From positions 1 to 64,000 of the forward strand of contig DKQK01000056.1 of the NCBI GenBank assembly GCA_002471665.1: a DNA stretch of 64,000 bases. Direction: 5' to 3'. The DNA comes from Gammaproteobacteria bacterium UBA7310 (GTDB lineage Bacteria; Pseudomonadota; Gammaproteobacteria; Pseudomonadales; Ketobacteraceae). Below the pieces are notes generated by a model. It did not search any database. It had not been told where the DNA came from and saw only the letters and a list, made by a program, of their open reading frames with translations. Of this stretch, positions 18,135-26,763 are shown piece by piece; position 1 is the first letter of the stretch; every line of letters starts with the position of its first letter. A program made the translations under genes and the position numbers.

Positions 18135-19934
18135 TTACTTATCCACCTTCAACACAGCCAGGAATGCATCCTGGGGAATTTCAACCCGGCCCACCTGCTT
18201 CATGCGCTTCTTACCTTCTTTTTGTTTTTCCAGTAATTTGCGCTTACGGCTGACATCACCGCCATAGCATTTCGCCAGTACGTTTTTCCGCAGAGCTTTA
18301 ACGGTCTGGCGGGCAATAATCTTGCTGCCGATAGCAGCCTGAATGGCCACGTCGAACATTTGCCGGGGGATCAGTTCTTTCATACGTTCAGTGAGGGCAC
18401 GGCCACGATAATCCGCTTGATCCCGATGGCAGATAATGGCGAGTGCATCCACTTTTTCACCATTAATCATCACGTCCACGCGCACCAGGCTGCTGGCATC
18501 GAAGCGCATGAATGTGTAATCCAGTGATGCATAACCGCGGCTGGTTGATTTGAGCTTGTCAAAGAAATCCAGCACCACCTCACTGAGTGGAATTTCGTAA
18601 TGCAGTGCCACCTGGTTACCCATGAACTGCATGTTTTTCTGTACCCCACGCTTTTCCACACAAAGGGTGATCACGTTGCCCAGGTATTCCTGCGGCACCA
18701 GTATATTCACATCAGCAATGGGTTCACGGAATTCTTCCACCTTGGATGGATCTGGCAGGGCCGAGGGGTTGTCTACCTGAACGGTTTCACCGCTTTTCAG
18801 CAATAACTCGTAAACCACCGTCGGCGCAGTGGTGATCAGGTCCAGATCGTATTCCCGTTCCAGGCGCTCCTGGATGATCTCCATATGGAGCATGCCCAGA
18901 AAGCCGCAACGGAATCCAAAGCCCAGCGCATCGGAGGTTTCAGGTTCATAATGCAGTGACGCGTCATTCAGGCTGAGCTTGCCCAGCGCATCACGAAAAT
19001 GCTCGTAATCGTCGGAGCTGACCGGGAACAGGCCGGCATAAACCTGGGGTTTAACCCGCTTGAAACCCGCCAGACTGGGTACATCCGGCGTTTTGGTGTG
19101 GGTCAATGTATCCCCCACCGGAGCCCCGTGAATGTCCTTGATCCCCGCTACCAGAAACCCCACTTCACCGGCTTCCAGTACATCGGTTTCCAGCCGTTTG
19201 GGCGTGAACACACCCACGGCGTCCACCACATGGTCGCGGCCGGTGGATTTCACACGGATCTTTTCACCCTTGCGAATACGACCGTCCATAACCCGAATCA
19301 GCGACACCACCCCCAGATAATTATCAAACCAGGAGTCGATAATCAGGCACTGCAGTTTACCTTCCCGGTCACCCTGCGGAGGTGGAATAGTGTGCACCAG
19401 CCGCTCCAACAGAGCCAATACACCGACACCGGTTTTGGCACTGACCTGGGATGCGTCGGTGGCTTCGATACCAATGATGTCTTCAATTTCCTGGCAGACC
19501 CGCTCCGGCTCCGCCTGGGGCAAGTCAATTTTGTTCAACACCGGCATGACTTCCAGCCCCTGATCTATAGCGGTATAGCAGTTTGCCACCGACTGGGCCT
19601 CCACACCCTGCCCGGCATCCACCACCAACAGGGCACCTTCACAGGCAGACAGGGAGCGCGACACTTCATAGGAAAAATCCACATGGCCTGGGGTATCTAT
19701 GAAGTTCAATTGATACTTTTCACCGTTCTCCGACTGGTAATACAGAGTCACGCTCTGGGCCTTGATGGTGATTCCCCGTTCGCGCTCAATATCCATGGAA
19801 TCAAGCACTTGCGCAGCCATTTCGCGTTCGGTCAGGCCACCGCACTCCTGGATAAAACGGTCTGCAAGGGTGGATTTACCGTGGTCAATATGGGCGATGA
19901 TGGAAAAGTTTCGAATGTGGCTGATGTCTGTCAC
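18135..19934 (-). CDS. lepA: Elongation factor 4 (LepA)
   Basis: A translational GTPase that binds ribosomes and affects initiation and back-translocation. G1 'IAHIDHGKSTLADR', G3 'FIDTPGHVDFSYE' and G4 'VLNKIDLP' are seen, then domain 2, 'CGFLGMLHMEIIQERL' in domain 3, and the LepA-specific C-terminal domain with 'KCYGGDVSRKRKLLEKQKEG'. Length 599 is exact for the family. The start is GTG with no strong Shine-Dalgarno. Confidence 0.96.
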   Translation of the reverse strand: MTDISHIRNFSIIAHIDHGKSTLADRFIQECGGLTEREMAAQVLDSMDIERERGITIKAQSVTLYYQSENGEKYQLNFIDTPGHVDFSYEVSRSLSACEGALLVVDAGQGVEAQSVANCYTAIDQGLEVMPVLNKIDLPQAEPERVCQEIEDIIGIEATDASQVSAKTGVGVLALLERLVHTIPPPQGDREGKLQCLIIDSWFDNYLGVVSLIRVMDGRIRKGEKIRVKSTGRDHVVDAVGVFTPKRLETDVLEAGEVGFLVAGIKDIHGAPVGDTLTHTKTPDVPSLAGFKRVKPQVYAGLFPVSSDDYEHFRDALGKLSLNDASLHYEPETSDALGFGFRCGFLGMLHMEIIQERLEREYDLDLITTAPTVVYELLLKSGETVQVDNPSALPDPSKVEEFREPIADVNILVPQEYLGNVITLCVEKRGVQKNMQFMGNQVALHYEIPLSEVVLDFFDKLKSTSRGYASLDYTFMRFDASSLVRVDVMINGEKVDALAIICHRDQADYRGRALTERMKELIPRQMFDVAIQAAIGSKIIARQTVKALRKNVLAKCYGGDVSRKRKLLEKQKEGKKRMKQVGRVEIPQDAFLAVLKVDK

Positions 19935-20053
19935 AGGCGCGGCATACTTCGATTAAGGGGTGATAGGGAAAAACTGCGGCAATTCTACCGATTTTCAATG
20001 GACCTTGCATTAGATGAAATACAAAGCAGTTAAGCCATTGAATTTTATAACAT

Positions 20054-20503
20054 TCAAAGCCCCTGCTGGGGGCCGCCGCAAATTCTGCGCAATACCACGG
20101 GCTGGTATCGCTCATCATGCCGGTTGCGGTGGAAGTGCCAGCGCAGGATCACAAACCCCAGTGCCAGGCCAATGATTCCGGCCAGGGCAGTAAGTAAATC
20201 CTGCCCCCAGAAAGAATCCGCCAACAGAACCCCAACCATCATTGTTAACAGGGGCATCAGGTAGGCCAGTATTGAACTCTTGACCATGATTTCTTCCGGT
20301 ACGCCCACCACCACCTGATCGCCAATGGTGACATCGATTTCACACACTGCCTGCATATGTACGGCGTTCTGCCCCAACTTGGCTAATGCGCTGTGGCCAC
20401 ATCCGGATTTGGCAGAACAGCTGTCACAGGCGGATTGACGCAAGGTTTCCACCCAGGCCAACCCCGGGTCTTTCGCCACCACTCGACCGGTTTCTTCAAT
20501 CAT
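20054..20503 (-). CDS. rseC: RseC/MucC family protein
   Basis: An inner-membrane protein of 149 residues with a cytoplasmic Cys-rich N-terminus ('CDSCSAKSGCGHSAL') and two transmembrane helices (about 75-95 and 103-120). RseC/MucC proteins modulate sigma-E activity and, in E. coli, help reduce SoxR through the Rsx complex. The position after mucB matches the mucABC order of Pseudomonas. A 119-base gap with nothing recognisable separates it from lepA. Confidence 0.9.
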   Translation of the reverse strand: MIEETGRVVAKDPGLAWVETLRQSACDSCSAKSGCGHSALAKLGQNAVHMQAVCEIDVTIGDQVVVGVPEEIMVKSSILAYLMPLLTMMVGVLLADSFWGQDLLTALAGIIGLALGFVILRWHFHRNRHDERYQPVVLRRICGGPQQGL

Positions 20504-20544
20504 GATTACGCTACCGACACCTGATTCCCTGTCACTGTATCCAA

Positions 20545-21522
20545 TCAGGGCGCTGGCGCCAAGGGTTTTACGCTGGCGGCAATGCGCTGGGCAGTGGCCA
20601 TGGGGATTTCACCCACCACGGTCACCATGGCGCCCGGAATATTCCGATGCACCGCCACCGTTGCCCCATGCGCACTGACGTTTTCACTGATGGGCTCTGA
20701 ACGCGGTTCATGGAACACAGTAAACGAGGCGAGGCCATCGGTGTAAGCACGGGTTGAAACCTGCCCCTGGCCCGGGAAACGGGCTACCCGCTGCGATTCA
20801 ACGAACCCTTCCGGCAACCAGCCAGGCACCCAGTGATCAGCGGGCAGCGCCTGGCTATCGCCGTCCGACCGGGTAGAGGATTGAGCACGGGTCAGCCCCT
20901 GCCCCGGCTCAAAATCGGAAGCAGTCAGCGGTTGATCGAGGTTAATATTAACGTATTCAAACACTTCCAAGGCCTCTCCACTGCTGGGCAGCGTCTGAGA
21001 GCGCAGGATCACCCCGGATTGGGTATCCAGCCAAAGACTGTATCCATAGCGGTGGGAGTCCAGGGGTGAAAGGTTCAGCCTGACCGATTCGCGCCCGGCC
21101 ACCCGTTCGACGCCGGCGCGCTCAAAGCGGTAATAGCGGGTCACGGACTGCATGCTCTGATCCAGCGCGGTCCAGCGACTGACAGGGGCTTTCACTGCCA
21201 CCCCGGTGGCTTGTCGCGGATGCAGACAATACACTGCGGCACCCTGACGGATAATCTCCGCGGGCTCTCCACTCATGTGCACCACCCTCTCCCAAACCTC
21301 ACCATCAATGGGCGCATGGTACACCTTCAATGACACCATTCGACCACCGGTTAACAGCACGGAGTGTCCACTGAAGCTGGACTGACTGGCGCTGGCCAAC
21401 CGCCCTTTGAGCCACTGCTCTGCAGATTCCTCGGCCGCTTGCAGGGAAGGATTCAGGCAAGCCCCCAAAGCCAGCAAGGCCAGCCAACTGTAACGCTTGC
21501 GCATTCGCCTACTGCCCCGCAT
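20545..21522 (-). CDS. mucB: Sigma-E regulatory protein MucB/RseB
   Basis: A periplasmic sensor of mislocalised lipoproteins and LPS that binds MucA/RseA and protects it from proteolysis. The N-terminal export signal is followed by the lipoprotein-like fold ('HSVLLTGGRMVSLKVYH', 'YGYSLWLDTQSGVILRS') and the C-terminal MucB/RseB domain ('VPGWLPEGF', 'STRAYTDGLASFTVFHE'). The start at 21522 overlaps mucA by 14 bases; an ATG at 21504 would shorten it to 319 residues and begins a better signal peptide. The signal ends 'LALLALGACLNPSLQA', so a lipoprotein cleavage before the Cys cannot be excluded. Confidence 0.93.
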   Translation of the reverse strand: MRGSRRMRKRYSWLALLALGACLNPSLQAAEESAEQWLKGRLASASQSSFSGHSVLLTGGRMVSLKVYHAPIDGEVWERVVHMSGEPAEIIRQGAAVYCLHPRQATGVAVKAPVSRWTALDQSMQSVTRYYRFERAGVERVAGRESVRLNLSPLDSHRYGYSLWLDTQSGVILRSQTLPSSGEALEVFEYVNINLDQPLTASDFEPGQGLTRAQSSTRSDGDSQALPADHWVPGWLPEGFVESQRVARFPGQGQVSTRAYTDGLASFTVFHEPRSEPISENVSAHGATVAVHRNIPGAMVTVVGEIPMATAQRIAASVKPLAPAP

Positions 21523-22183
21523 CAGTCCTGGGCATATCTTTCTGCGCTGGCTTGACCGTTACCACCCGCGCGTAGGGTGTTACGCCACTGGCGGTATTCA
21601 CTGCGGCATTACTGGAATGGGAGAGAAGATAGTAATTGAGCCGATCATCCAACTCCGGGTTGAAGCGAATCATTTCCGGCTGCATAACCAGATTCGGATT
21701 ACCGGATGCACTGGTTTGAGATACCGCCATCAACGGACTGTTGCCGGACACCGCCACCGGCGCCATGGACGCCGCGCTGGAAGCAACCGCCGGCGCACCC
21801 TGGGACGGTCCACCGGTAAAGTTCTGCCAGCCCAGGATCACCGCCGCCGATACGGAGGCCGCCACCGCCACATTGGCAAACGGCTTGGCCAGCATTGCCG
21901 TCACCGGTTTTTTACCCCGGCCGGGGGCAGGCAACAGCGACGGTTCCTGCTCAATGGCCTGCTGTACACGGGCAGAGAGATCGATATCCATCCAGGTCCG
22001 GGCCTGCCCTGCAGTCTGGCGACGCAGCACAGCACTGGCCAATTGATATCGGCTCCACTTTCGGCACAGCGCCTGATCCTGCTCGATGCTGTTGAGCACC
22101 CGCCGCAGTTCCAGCTCACTGACTTCGCCATCCATCAATGCCGACAGTTCCTCGGCATTTCTGTCCAGGTCTTTATTACCCAT
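21509..22183 (-). CDS. mucA: Anti-sigma factor MucA/RseA
   Basis: The single-pass inner-membrane anti-sigma factor that holds AlgU until regulated proteolysis releases it. The N-terminal cytoplasmic domain shows 'ELSALMDGEVSELELRRVL' and 'CRKWSRYQLASAVLR'. A membrane segment lies near 'MLAKPFANVAVAASVSAAVIL' (about residue 95-115), and the C-terminal periplasmic half carries MucB-binding sequence. The ATG at 22183 is seven bases after AAGGG; an ATG two codons upstream is too close. It follows algU directly. Confidence 0.93.
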   Translation of the reverse strand: MGNKDLDRNAEELSALMDGEVSELELRRVLNSIEQDQALCRKWSRYQLASAVLRRQTAGQARTWMDIDLSARVQQAIEQEPSLLPAPGRGKKPVTAMLAKPFANVAVAASVSAAVILGWQNFTGGPSQGAPAVASSAASMAPVAVSGNSPLMAVSQTSASGNPNLVMQPEMIRFNPELDDRLNYYLLSHSSNAAVNTASGVTPYARVVTVKPAQKDMPRTDAGQ

Positions 22184-22240
22184 ATTCATACCCTTAACCT
22201 GCTGCTCTTACCTGCTGTCCACTCAACGGCAACCCAAACC

Positions 22241-22816
22241 CTAGGCCTGCATTGCCTGAATGCGTTTATCGATCGCTTCCCGCCCCCGAAAAATCCGGGA
22301 TCGGACTGTCCCCACGGGGCAATCCATGACTTCAGCAATCTCTTCATAACTAAGACCATCAAATTCACGTAATGTCACCGCAGTCCGTAAATCATCTGGT
22401 AATTCCCGCAATGCTTCATACACCACCGCCTCCAACTGATCCCGCATCATTTCTTTCTCGGGATCCGCGGATTCGCGCAGGGCATCGCCACCACTGTAGT
22501 ATTCTGCGTCACTGACTTCCACGTCAGTGTCCGGCGGCCTGCGCCCCTTGGACACCAAATGGTTCTTGGCCGTATTGACGGCAATTCGGTAGATCCACGT
22601 ATAAAACGCGCTATCTCCGCGAAATCGATCCAGAGCCCGATACGCCTTCACAAACGCATCCTGCGCCACATCCATGGCCTCGTCCGGATCCCGCACAAAG
22701 CGCCCGATTACCGCCAGCACCTTGTGTTGATATTTCTTTACCAATAAGTCAAAGGCTCTTTTATCGCCTTGTTGTACACGCTCTACCAACAGCTGATCGG
22801 GATGACGCTCAGCCAT
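22241..22816 (-). CDS. algU: RNA polymerase sigma factor AlgU/RpoE
   Basis: An ECF sigma factor for envelope stress. Its 191 residues include region 2 ('DEAMDVAQDAFVKAYRALD', 'FYTWIYRIAVNTAKNHL') and region 4 ('LPDDLRTAVTLREFDGLSY', 'IAEVMDCPVGTVRSRIFRG'). Near-identity in pattern to Pseudomonas AlgU and E. coli RpoE makes the assignment firm. It heads algU-mucA-mucB-rseC and has its own AlgU-type promoter upstream. Confidence 0.96.
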   Translation of the reverse strand: MAERHPDQLLVERVQQGDKRAFDLLVKKYQHKVLAVIGRFVRDPDEAMDVAQDAFVKAYRALDRFRGDSAFYTWIYRIAVNTAKNHLVSKGRRPPDTDVEVSDAEYYSGGDALRESADPEKEMMRDQLEAVVYEALRELPDDLRTAVTLREFDGLSYEEIAEVMDCPVGTVRSRIFRGREAIDKRIQAMQA

Positions 22817-22870
22817 CTATCAAAACTCCCCATTCAGGCTTCCCACTACATAGGATGGAAGCATATCTAC

Positions 22871-22898
22871 ACAGACCCTATACAGCCGGCAAAGTTCC
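22871..22898 (-). promoter_or_regulatory. AlgU/sigma-E promoter upstream of algU
   Basis: Read on the minus strand, GGAACTT (22898-22892) is followed by a 16-base spacer and TCTGT (22875-22871). This matches the sigma-E/AlgU consensus GAACTT-N16-TCTGA at all but the last base. Predicted transcription would begin about 50 bases before the algU ATG, implying positive autoregulation as known for algU and rpoE. Confidence 0.8.
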
Positions 22899-23002
22899 GC
22901 TGCCTGCCGTATCCAGATCATATTCCGCTTTCAGAATTTCAAAAGCACCTGCTGCCACGCAGGGGTGGCCATCAAACTAGCATGTCGACGGCATTCTGGC
23001 GT

Positions 23003-23008
23003 TATAAT
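23003..23008 (+). promoter_or_regulatory. Candidate -10 box for nadB
   Basis: A perfect TATAAT 72 bases before the nadB ATG. No convincing -35 hexamer stands at 16-18 bases upstream, so this is only a candidate. The algU-nadB intergenic region otherwise holds the AlgU promoter on the other strand. Confidence 0.35.
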
Positions 23009-23079
23009 AGCTCCTTTCGCTGTCCAACTGGCAGCCTTATATAATCCAATTTGGCAGCGGGCTTGCCGGAAACATCTCT

Positions 23080-24699
23080 ATGACTCGATTCAAGCATGAC
23101 ATTCTGATCATCGGCAGTGGTGCAGCCGGTCTCACCGCGGCTCTCCACCTGGCGCCATTCAGTAAAGTGGGGGTACTGAGCAAAGGCCCCCTCACGGCCG
23201 CCAACACCTACTACGCCCAGGGTGGCGTGGCGGCTGTGCTGGATGAGGGAGACTCCGTGGAGGCCCACATCAACGATACCCTGATCGCCGGTGGCGGCCT
23301 GTGCCGCGAAGAAGCGGTGCGCTTCACCGTGGAAAATGGCCCGGATGCCATCCGCTGGCTAATCCGGCAGGGGGTAGGCTTTACCCGTGAGGTGCACGAT
23401 GACGGTCGGCGCGAATACCATTTAACCCGGGAAGGCGGTCACAGCCACCGGCGGGTCATCCATGCGGCCGATGCCACCGGCTTTGCCATTTCCAGCACCC
23501 TGATCGAGAAAGTCCAGCATCAGCAAAACGTGAGCCTGTTCGAATCCCGCGTGGCCATCGACCTGATTACCAGCCAGAAATTGGGGCTGAGCGGCAAACG
23601 GGTATTCGGTGCCTACGTGTTGAATAACGACACCCTGGAAGTGGAAGTACACGAAGCGAAATTTGTGCTGTTGGCCACCGGTGGCGCCAGCAAGGCATAT
23701 CTCTACACATCGAACCCGGATGTGGCCACCGGCGACGGCATCGCCATGGCCTGGCGAGCGGGCTGCCGGGTGGGCAACATGGAGTTCAACCAATTTCACC
23801 CTACCTGTCTTTACCATCCGGAGGCGCGCTCGTTCCTCATCACTGAAGCCATTCGAGGTGAAGGCGGTCTGCTGAAATTACCCAACGGCGAGCGCTTTAT
23901 GGATCGTTTCCATGAGATGGGTGAGCTGGCACCCCGGGACATTGTTGCCCGGGCCATTGACCACGAGATGAAGCGCCTGGGGGTGGACTGCCTGTATCTG
24001 GATATCAGCCACAAACCCGAGGCGTTCATCCGCAGCCATTTTCCCACCGTTTATGACCGCTGCATCAGCCTGGGCATCGATATTTCACAGGAGCCCATCC
24101 CGGTGGTACCGGCAGCCCACTATACCTGCGGTGGCGTGCTGACGGACCTGCGCGGGCGCACCGACCTGGGCGGGCTGTACGCCATCGGTGAAACCGCCTT
24201 CACCGGATTGCACGGCGCCAACCGCATGGCCAGCAACTCACTGCTGGAGTGTATGGTGTTTGCCATTTCTGCCAGCAAGGATATTGGTGAGCTGCTGGCC
24301 TGTGCACCGGAGATTCCCGCCATTGCGGATTGGGATGAAAGTCAGGTTACCGACTCCGATGAGGCGGTGGTTATTTCCCACAACTGGGAGGAGCTGCGCC
24401 GCTTCATGTGGGACTACGTCGGTATCGTCCGCACCGACAAACGCCTGCAACGGGCCACCCATCGGGTCAACCTGCTGAAACAGGAAATTCTGGAGTACTA
24501 CAGTAACTTTAAGGTGAGCAATGACCTGATTGAATTGCGCAACCTGGTGCAGATCGCTGAACTGATCATACGTTGCGCCCTAACCCGCAGGGAAAGCCGT
24601 GGCCTGCATTACACATTGAATTATCCGGACACAATGGACGAAGCCAGAGACACGTTGCTGGTACCGGGTAACTATGCTTCGGATGCCTGGGCTGAGTGA
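23080..24699 (+). CDS. nadB: L-aspartate oxidase NadB
   Basis: A flavoprotein that oxidises aspartate to iminoaspartate for quinolinate and NAD synthesis. The FAD-binding 'HDILIIGSGAAGLTAALHL' is at the N-terminus, followed by 'YAQGGVAAVLDEGDSVEAH', the active-site 'HPTCLYHPEARSFLITEAI', 'ARAIDHEM' and the C-terminal helical domain with 'CALTRRESRGLHYTLNYP'. Length 539 is normal. It is divergent from algU, as in Pseudomonas, and its last 28 bases overlap the end of apbE on the other strand. Confidence 0.96.
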   Translation: MTRFKHDILIIGSGAAGLTAALHLAPFSKVGVLSKGPLTAANTYYAQGGVAAVLDEGDSVEAHINDTLIAGGGLCREEAVRFTVENGPDAIRWLIRQGVGFTREVHDDGRREYHLTREGGHSHRRVIHAADATGFAISSTLIEKVQHQQNVSLFESRVAIDLITSQKLGLSGKRVFGAYVLNNDTLEVEVHEAKFVLLATGGASKAYLYTSNPDVATGDGIAMAWRAGCRVGNMEFNQFHPTCLYHPEARSFLITEAIRGEGGLLKLPNGERFMDRFHEMGELAPRDIVARAIDHEMKRLGVDCLYLDISHKPEAFIRSHFPTVYDRCISLGIDISQEPIPVVPAAHYTCGGVLTDLRGRTDLGGLYAIGETAFTGLHGANRMASNSLLECMVFAISASKDIGELLACAPEIPAIADWDESQVTDSDEAVVISHNWEELRRFMWDYVGIVRTDKRLQRATHRVNLLKQEILEYYSNFKVSNDLIELRNLVQIAELIIRCALTRRESRGLHYTLNYPDTMDEARDTLLVPGNYASDAWAE

Positions 24700-25586
24700 A
24701 GATTCCCCAGGATCTGCCCCTGGTCATTCAAGGCAATCCAATCCATTCCCAACTGCTGCAACCAGTGCGCGCCATGCTCGCCCTTGAGCATGGCAACGGT
24801 GCAGGCGGTGCCGGCTAACAGACAGTGTTCCGCCACCACCGTAACCGCAGTCAGGCCACTGACCGGCCAACCGGTGTGCGGGTTTAGAATGTGCCCGTAA
24901 CGCTTCCCGTTATATACAATAGCCCGTTCATAGTCGCCGCTGCTGGCCACCGCCCCCCTGCCCAGATCCAACCGCGCCAAAGCGGCCTCCGGCTTATTCG
25001 GATCACGCACCCCCACTTTCCAGGGGCTGCCATCCGGGTGTGGTCCGATTACACGAATGTCGCCCCCGAGTTCGATCAGGCCGTGTTTGACACCCAGACT
25101 AAGGGCCACCGCTGCCGCACTGTCCGCCGCATATTCTTTCACATAGCCGCCGAAATCCACTTCCATCCCCGCAACCGGGAAGGACAGCACCGGGTTACAC
25201 CAATGCACCTTGTGCCAACCAATGCCGGGCAGTATGGCGTCGATGTCGGCCTGGCTGGGCAGGTTGCCCCGGCTAAAATCCCACACCCGGCGCAATACGC
25301 CGGAGGTAATATCAAACAGGCCATCGGTTTCCCGAAACAGGGTATCGGCATAATCCAACAGCCCGGCAGCCTCTGCATCCAGCTCGATGGCGGCACCGGT
25401 TTGCGCTGCGGCCATGATCTGGGCCGCCAGGCTATCCTGCCGATAACGGGAGTATTTTTTTTCCAGCCGCAGAACTTCAGCCACCACGGCGTTCATCACA
25501 TTCCTGCCAACGGCGGCCTCATCCAGATAAAGATGCACTCTACAGGGGGAACCCATGGCACGAAACCCGTGCTGCATCAGCTCCAT
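24672..25586 (-). CDS. ApbE-family FAD:protein FMN transferase-like protein
   Basis: ApbE enzymes attach FMN from FAD to a Thr or Ser in target proteins. Motifs seen: 'AMGSPCRVHLY', 'DFGGYVKEYAAD', 'IELGGDIRVIGPHPDGSPW', 'ASSGDYERAIVYNGKRYGH' with 'ILNPHTGWPVSG'. Two oddities: there is no signal peptide or lipobox, so it looks cytoplasmic, and the usual C-terminal 'ADAL.T' metal motif reads 'AGTACT' (258-263), with Gly259 in place of the Mg-binding Asp; Thr263 is kept. It is the last gene of the cytochrome-TlpA-DUF4266-DUF3570 operon, one base after the DUF3570 stop. It may be a divergent subfamily with altered activity. Confidence 0.85.
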   Translation of the reverse strand: MELMQHGFRAMGSPCRVHLYLDEAAVGRNVMNAVVAEVLRLEKKYSRYRQDSLAAQIMAAAQTGAAIELDAEAAGLLDYADTLFRETDGLFDITSGVLRRVWDFSRGNLPSQADIDAILPGIGWHKVHWCNPVLSFPVAGMEVDFGGYVKEYAADSAAAVALSLGVKHGLIELGGDIRVIGPHPDGSPWKVGVRDPNKPEAALARLDLGRGAVASSGDYERAIVYNGKRYGHILNPHTGWPVSGLTAVTVVAEHCLLAGTACTVAMLKGEHGAHWLQQLGMDWIALNDQGQILGNLHSAQASEA

Positions 25587-25587
25587 A

Positions 25588-26751
25588 TCAGAACCGATAA
25601 TCCACCCCCAAAGTCAACAACCTGTAATCCACCAGAAACGGGCTGGGCTCTGCCACGGATTTGAGGGCGTAATCCCCATCACTGTTGTAGTGTTCAAAAT
25701 ACAGATTCACGCCGAACGCAGGCTGATAATAACCAATCCCCAAGCCATAGGCGATGGCGCCGTAGGGCGACAGACGGAAGTCTGATGACTGATCCCCACT
25801 GCGGGTGCCACGGTCGGTGGGCACGTAAAACTCCGCCTGACTCTGAGAGTAGTAGCGCACCCGGGGCGACACTGTGAAGGCATCAGTAAACGACTGATAC
25901 CAGGCCAGCTCCAGCGTGTGGGATGCGATATCCCAATCATCCTGGTAATAGCGATAATCCACATGAACCGCCGCATTCACTGCTTTGAGAAAATAGCGGG
26001 AACGCCCGCTGAATGCCCATTGCTGGCGGGAATCCGGGCGAATATCCCGGCTCCGATAAGGATCCGACAAATAGCCATCATACCAACCCAAATACAGGCC
26101 AAGCTGGGTCTGCCACACGGGACTGTGCACCCTGGCACGAGCCACATAAGCGTTCAGAAAACTGCGCTTCTCCGCCACAGTACGGTTAATGCCGGCTTCC
26201 GGCACCGGCTCCAATTCATCATGGGAAAAGCCGACGCCACCGGACCAGGTGGTAACCCCATCCACGCTGGTACGCTCCGCATCAATGCTGCCGTTAATCG
26301 ATTCATAATCGTCCTCCCTGGAAAAGCCCAGCACCAATGCTTCACTGCCACCGTTGCCATAGTGCCGCAGTTCAGCGGACATATCAGTGCGGGTATCCTT
26401 AATGCTCGCTCCGGTCATAACCAGAACCGATTCACCCTGACCGTTGTCCACTACAGCCCTGGCCGAGGCTCCGGTCATGGACTCGTACAGGGCATCCACC
26501 GTTAAAGAAAACCGCTCGCCCACGGGCGCCACCAGGCGCAACTGGTGCGTACCGATCTCGTAACGCTGGTTGCTGCCCAACAGCACCTGGTTACTGTCAA
26601 CATCGTCCTCGTGATAATCCGTATAGCGATAGCCAAGTTCGCTTTTGGTGGGCAACTCCGCAGCCTGGGCCAATTGTGCAATAGCAGGTAATGCAAGGGC
26701 AGCACCGGTGAGGGCCGCCAGGGTGCCTGATGTTTTATTATTATGCTTCAT
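25588..26751 (-). CDS. DUF3570 outer-membrane beta-barrel protein
   Basis: A 387-residue secreted protein with a signal peptide (cleavage probably after 'AQLAQA', residue 30) and alternating strand pattern to the end, finishing 'LGVDYRF' with the terminal Phe typical of outer-membrane barrels. It fits DUF3570, a family that lies beside DUF4266 and ApbE genes. Two Thr-Gly-Ala-Ser motifs occur at residues 93-96 and 113-116; the first reads 'YESMTGAS'. They resemble the D-x-x-[ST]-G-A-[ST] site that ApbE flavinylates, though an Asp at -3 is replaced by Glu and Leu. No function is established; a role in outer-membrane redox or transport is inference. Confidence 0.85.
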   Translation of the reverse strand: MKHNNKTSGTLAALTGAALALPAIAQLAQAAELPTKSELGYRYTDYHEDDVDSNQVLLGSNQRYEIGTHQLRLVAPVGERFSLTVDALYESMTGASARAVVDNGQGESVLVMTGASIKDTRTDMSAELRHYGNGGSEALVLGFSREDDYESINGSIDAERTSVDGVTTWSGGVGFSHDELEPVPEAGINRTVAEKRSFLNAYVARARVHSPVWQTQLGLYLGWYDGYLSDPYRSRDIRPDSRQQWAFSGRSRYFLKAVNAAVHVDYRYYQDDWDIASHTLELAWYQSFTDAFTVSPRVRYYSQSQAEFYVPTDRGTRSGDQSSDFRLSPYGAIAYGLGIGYYQPAFGVNLYFEHYNSDGDYALKSVAEPSPFLVDYRLLTLGVDYRF

Positions 26752-26763
26752 TTGACCTCGGAT

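Noticed and set aside
18999..20033. 344-codon open frame on the plus strand opposite lepA
   Set aside because: Same reason: the minus strand encodes intact LepA with all GTPase motifs.
21497..22372. 291-codon plus-strand frame opposite mucA and algU
   Set aside because: The opposite strand codes for well-conserved MucA and AlgU; the predicted residues have no coherent fold.
24672..24699. Overlap of nadB and apbE 3' ends as a possible assembly error
   Set aside because: Both C-termini look complete and a 28-base convergent overlap is ordinary.
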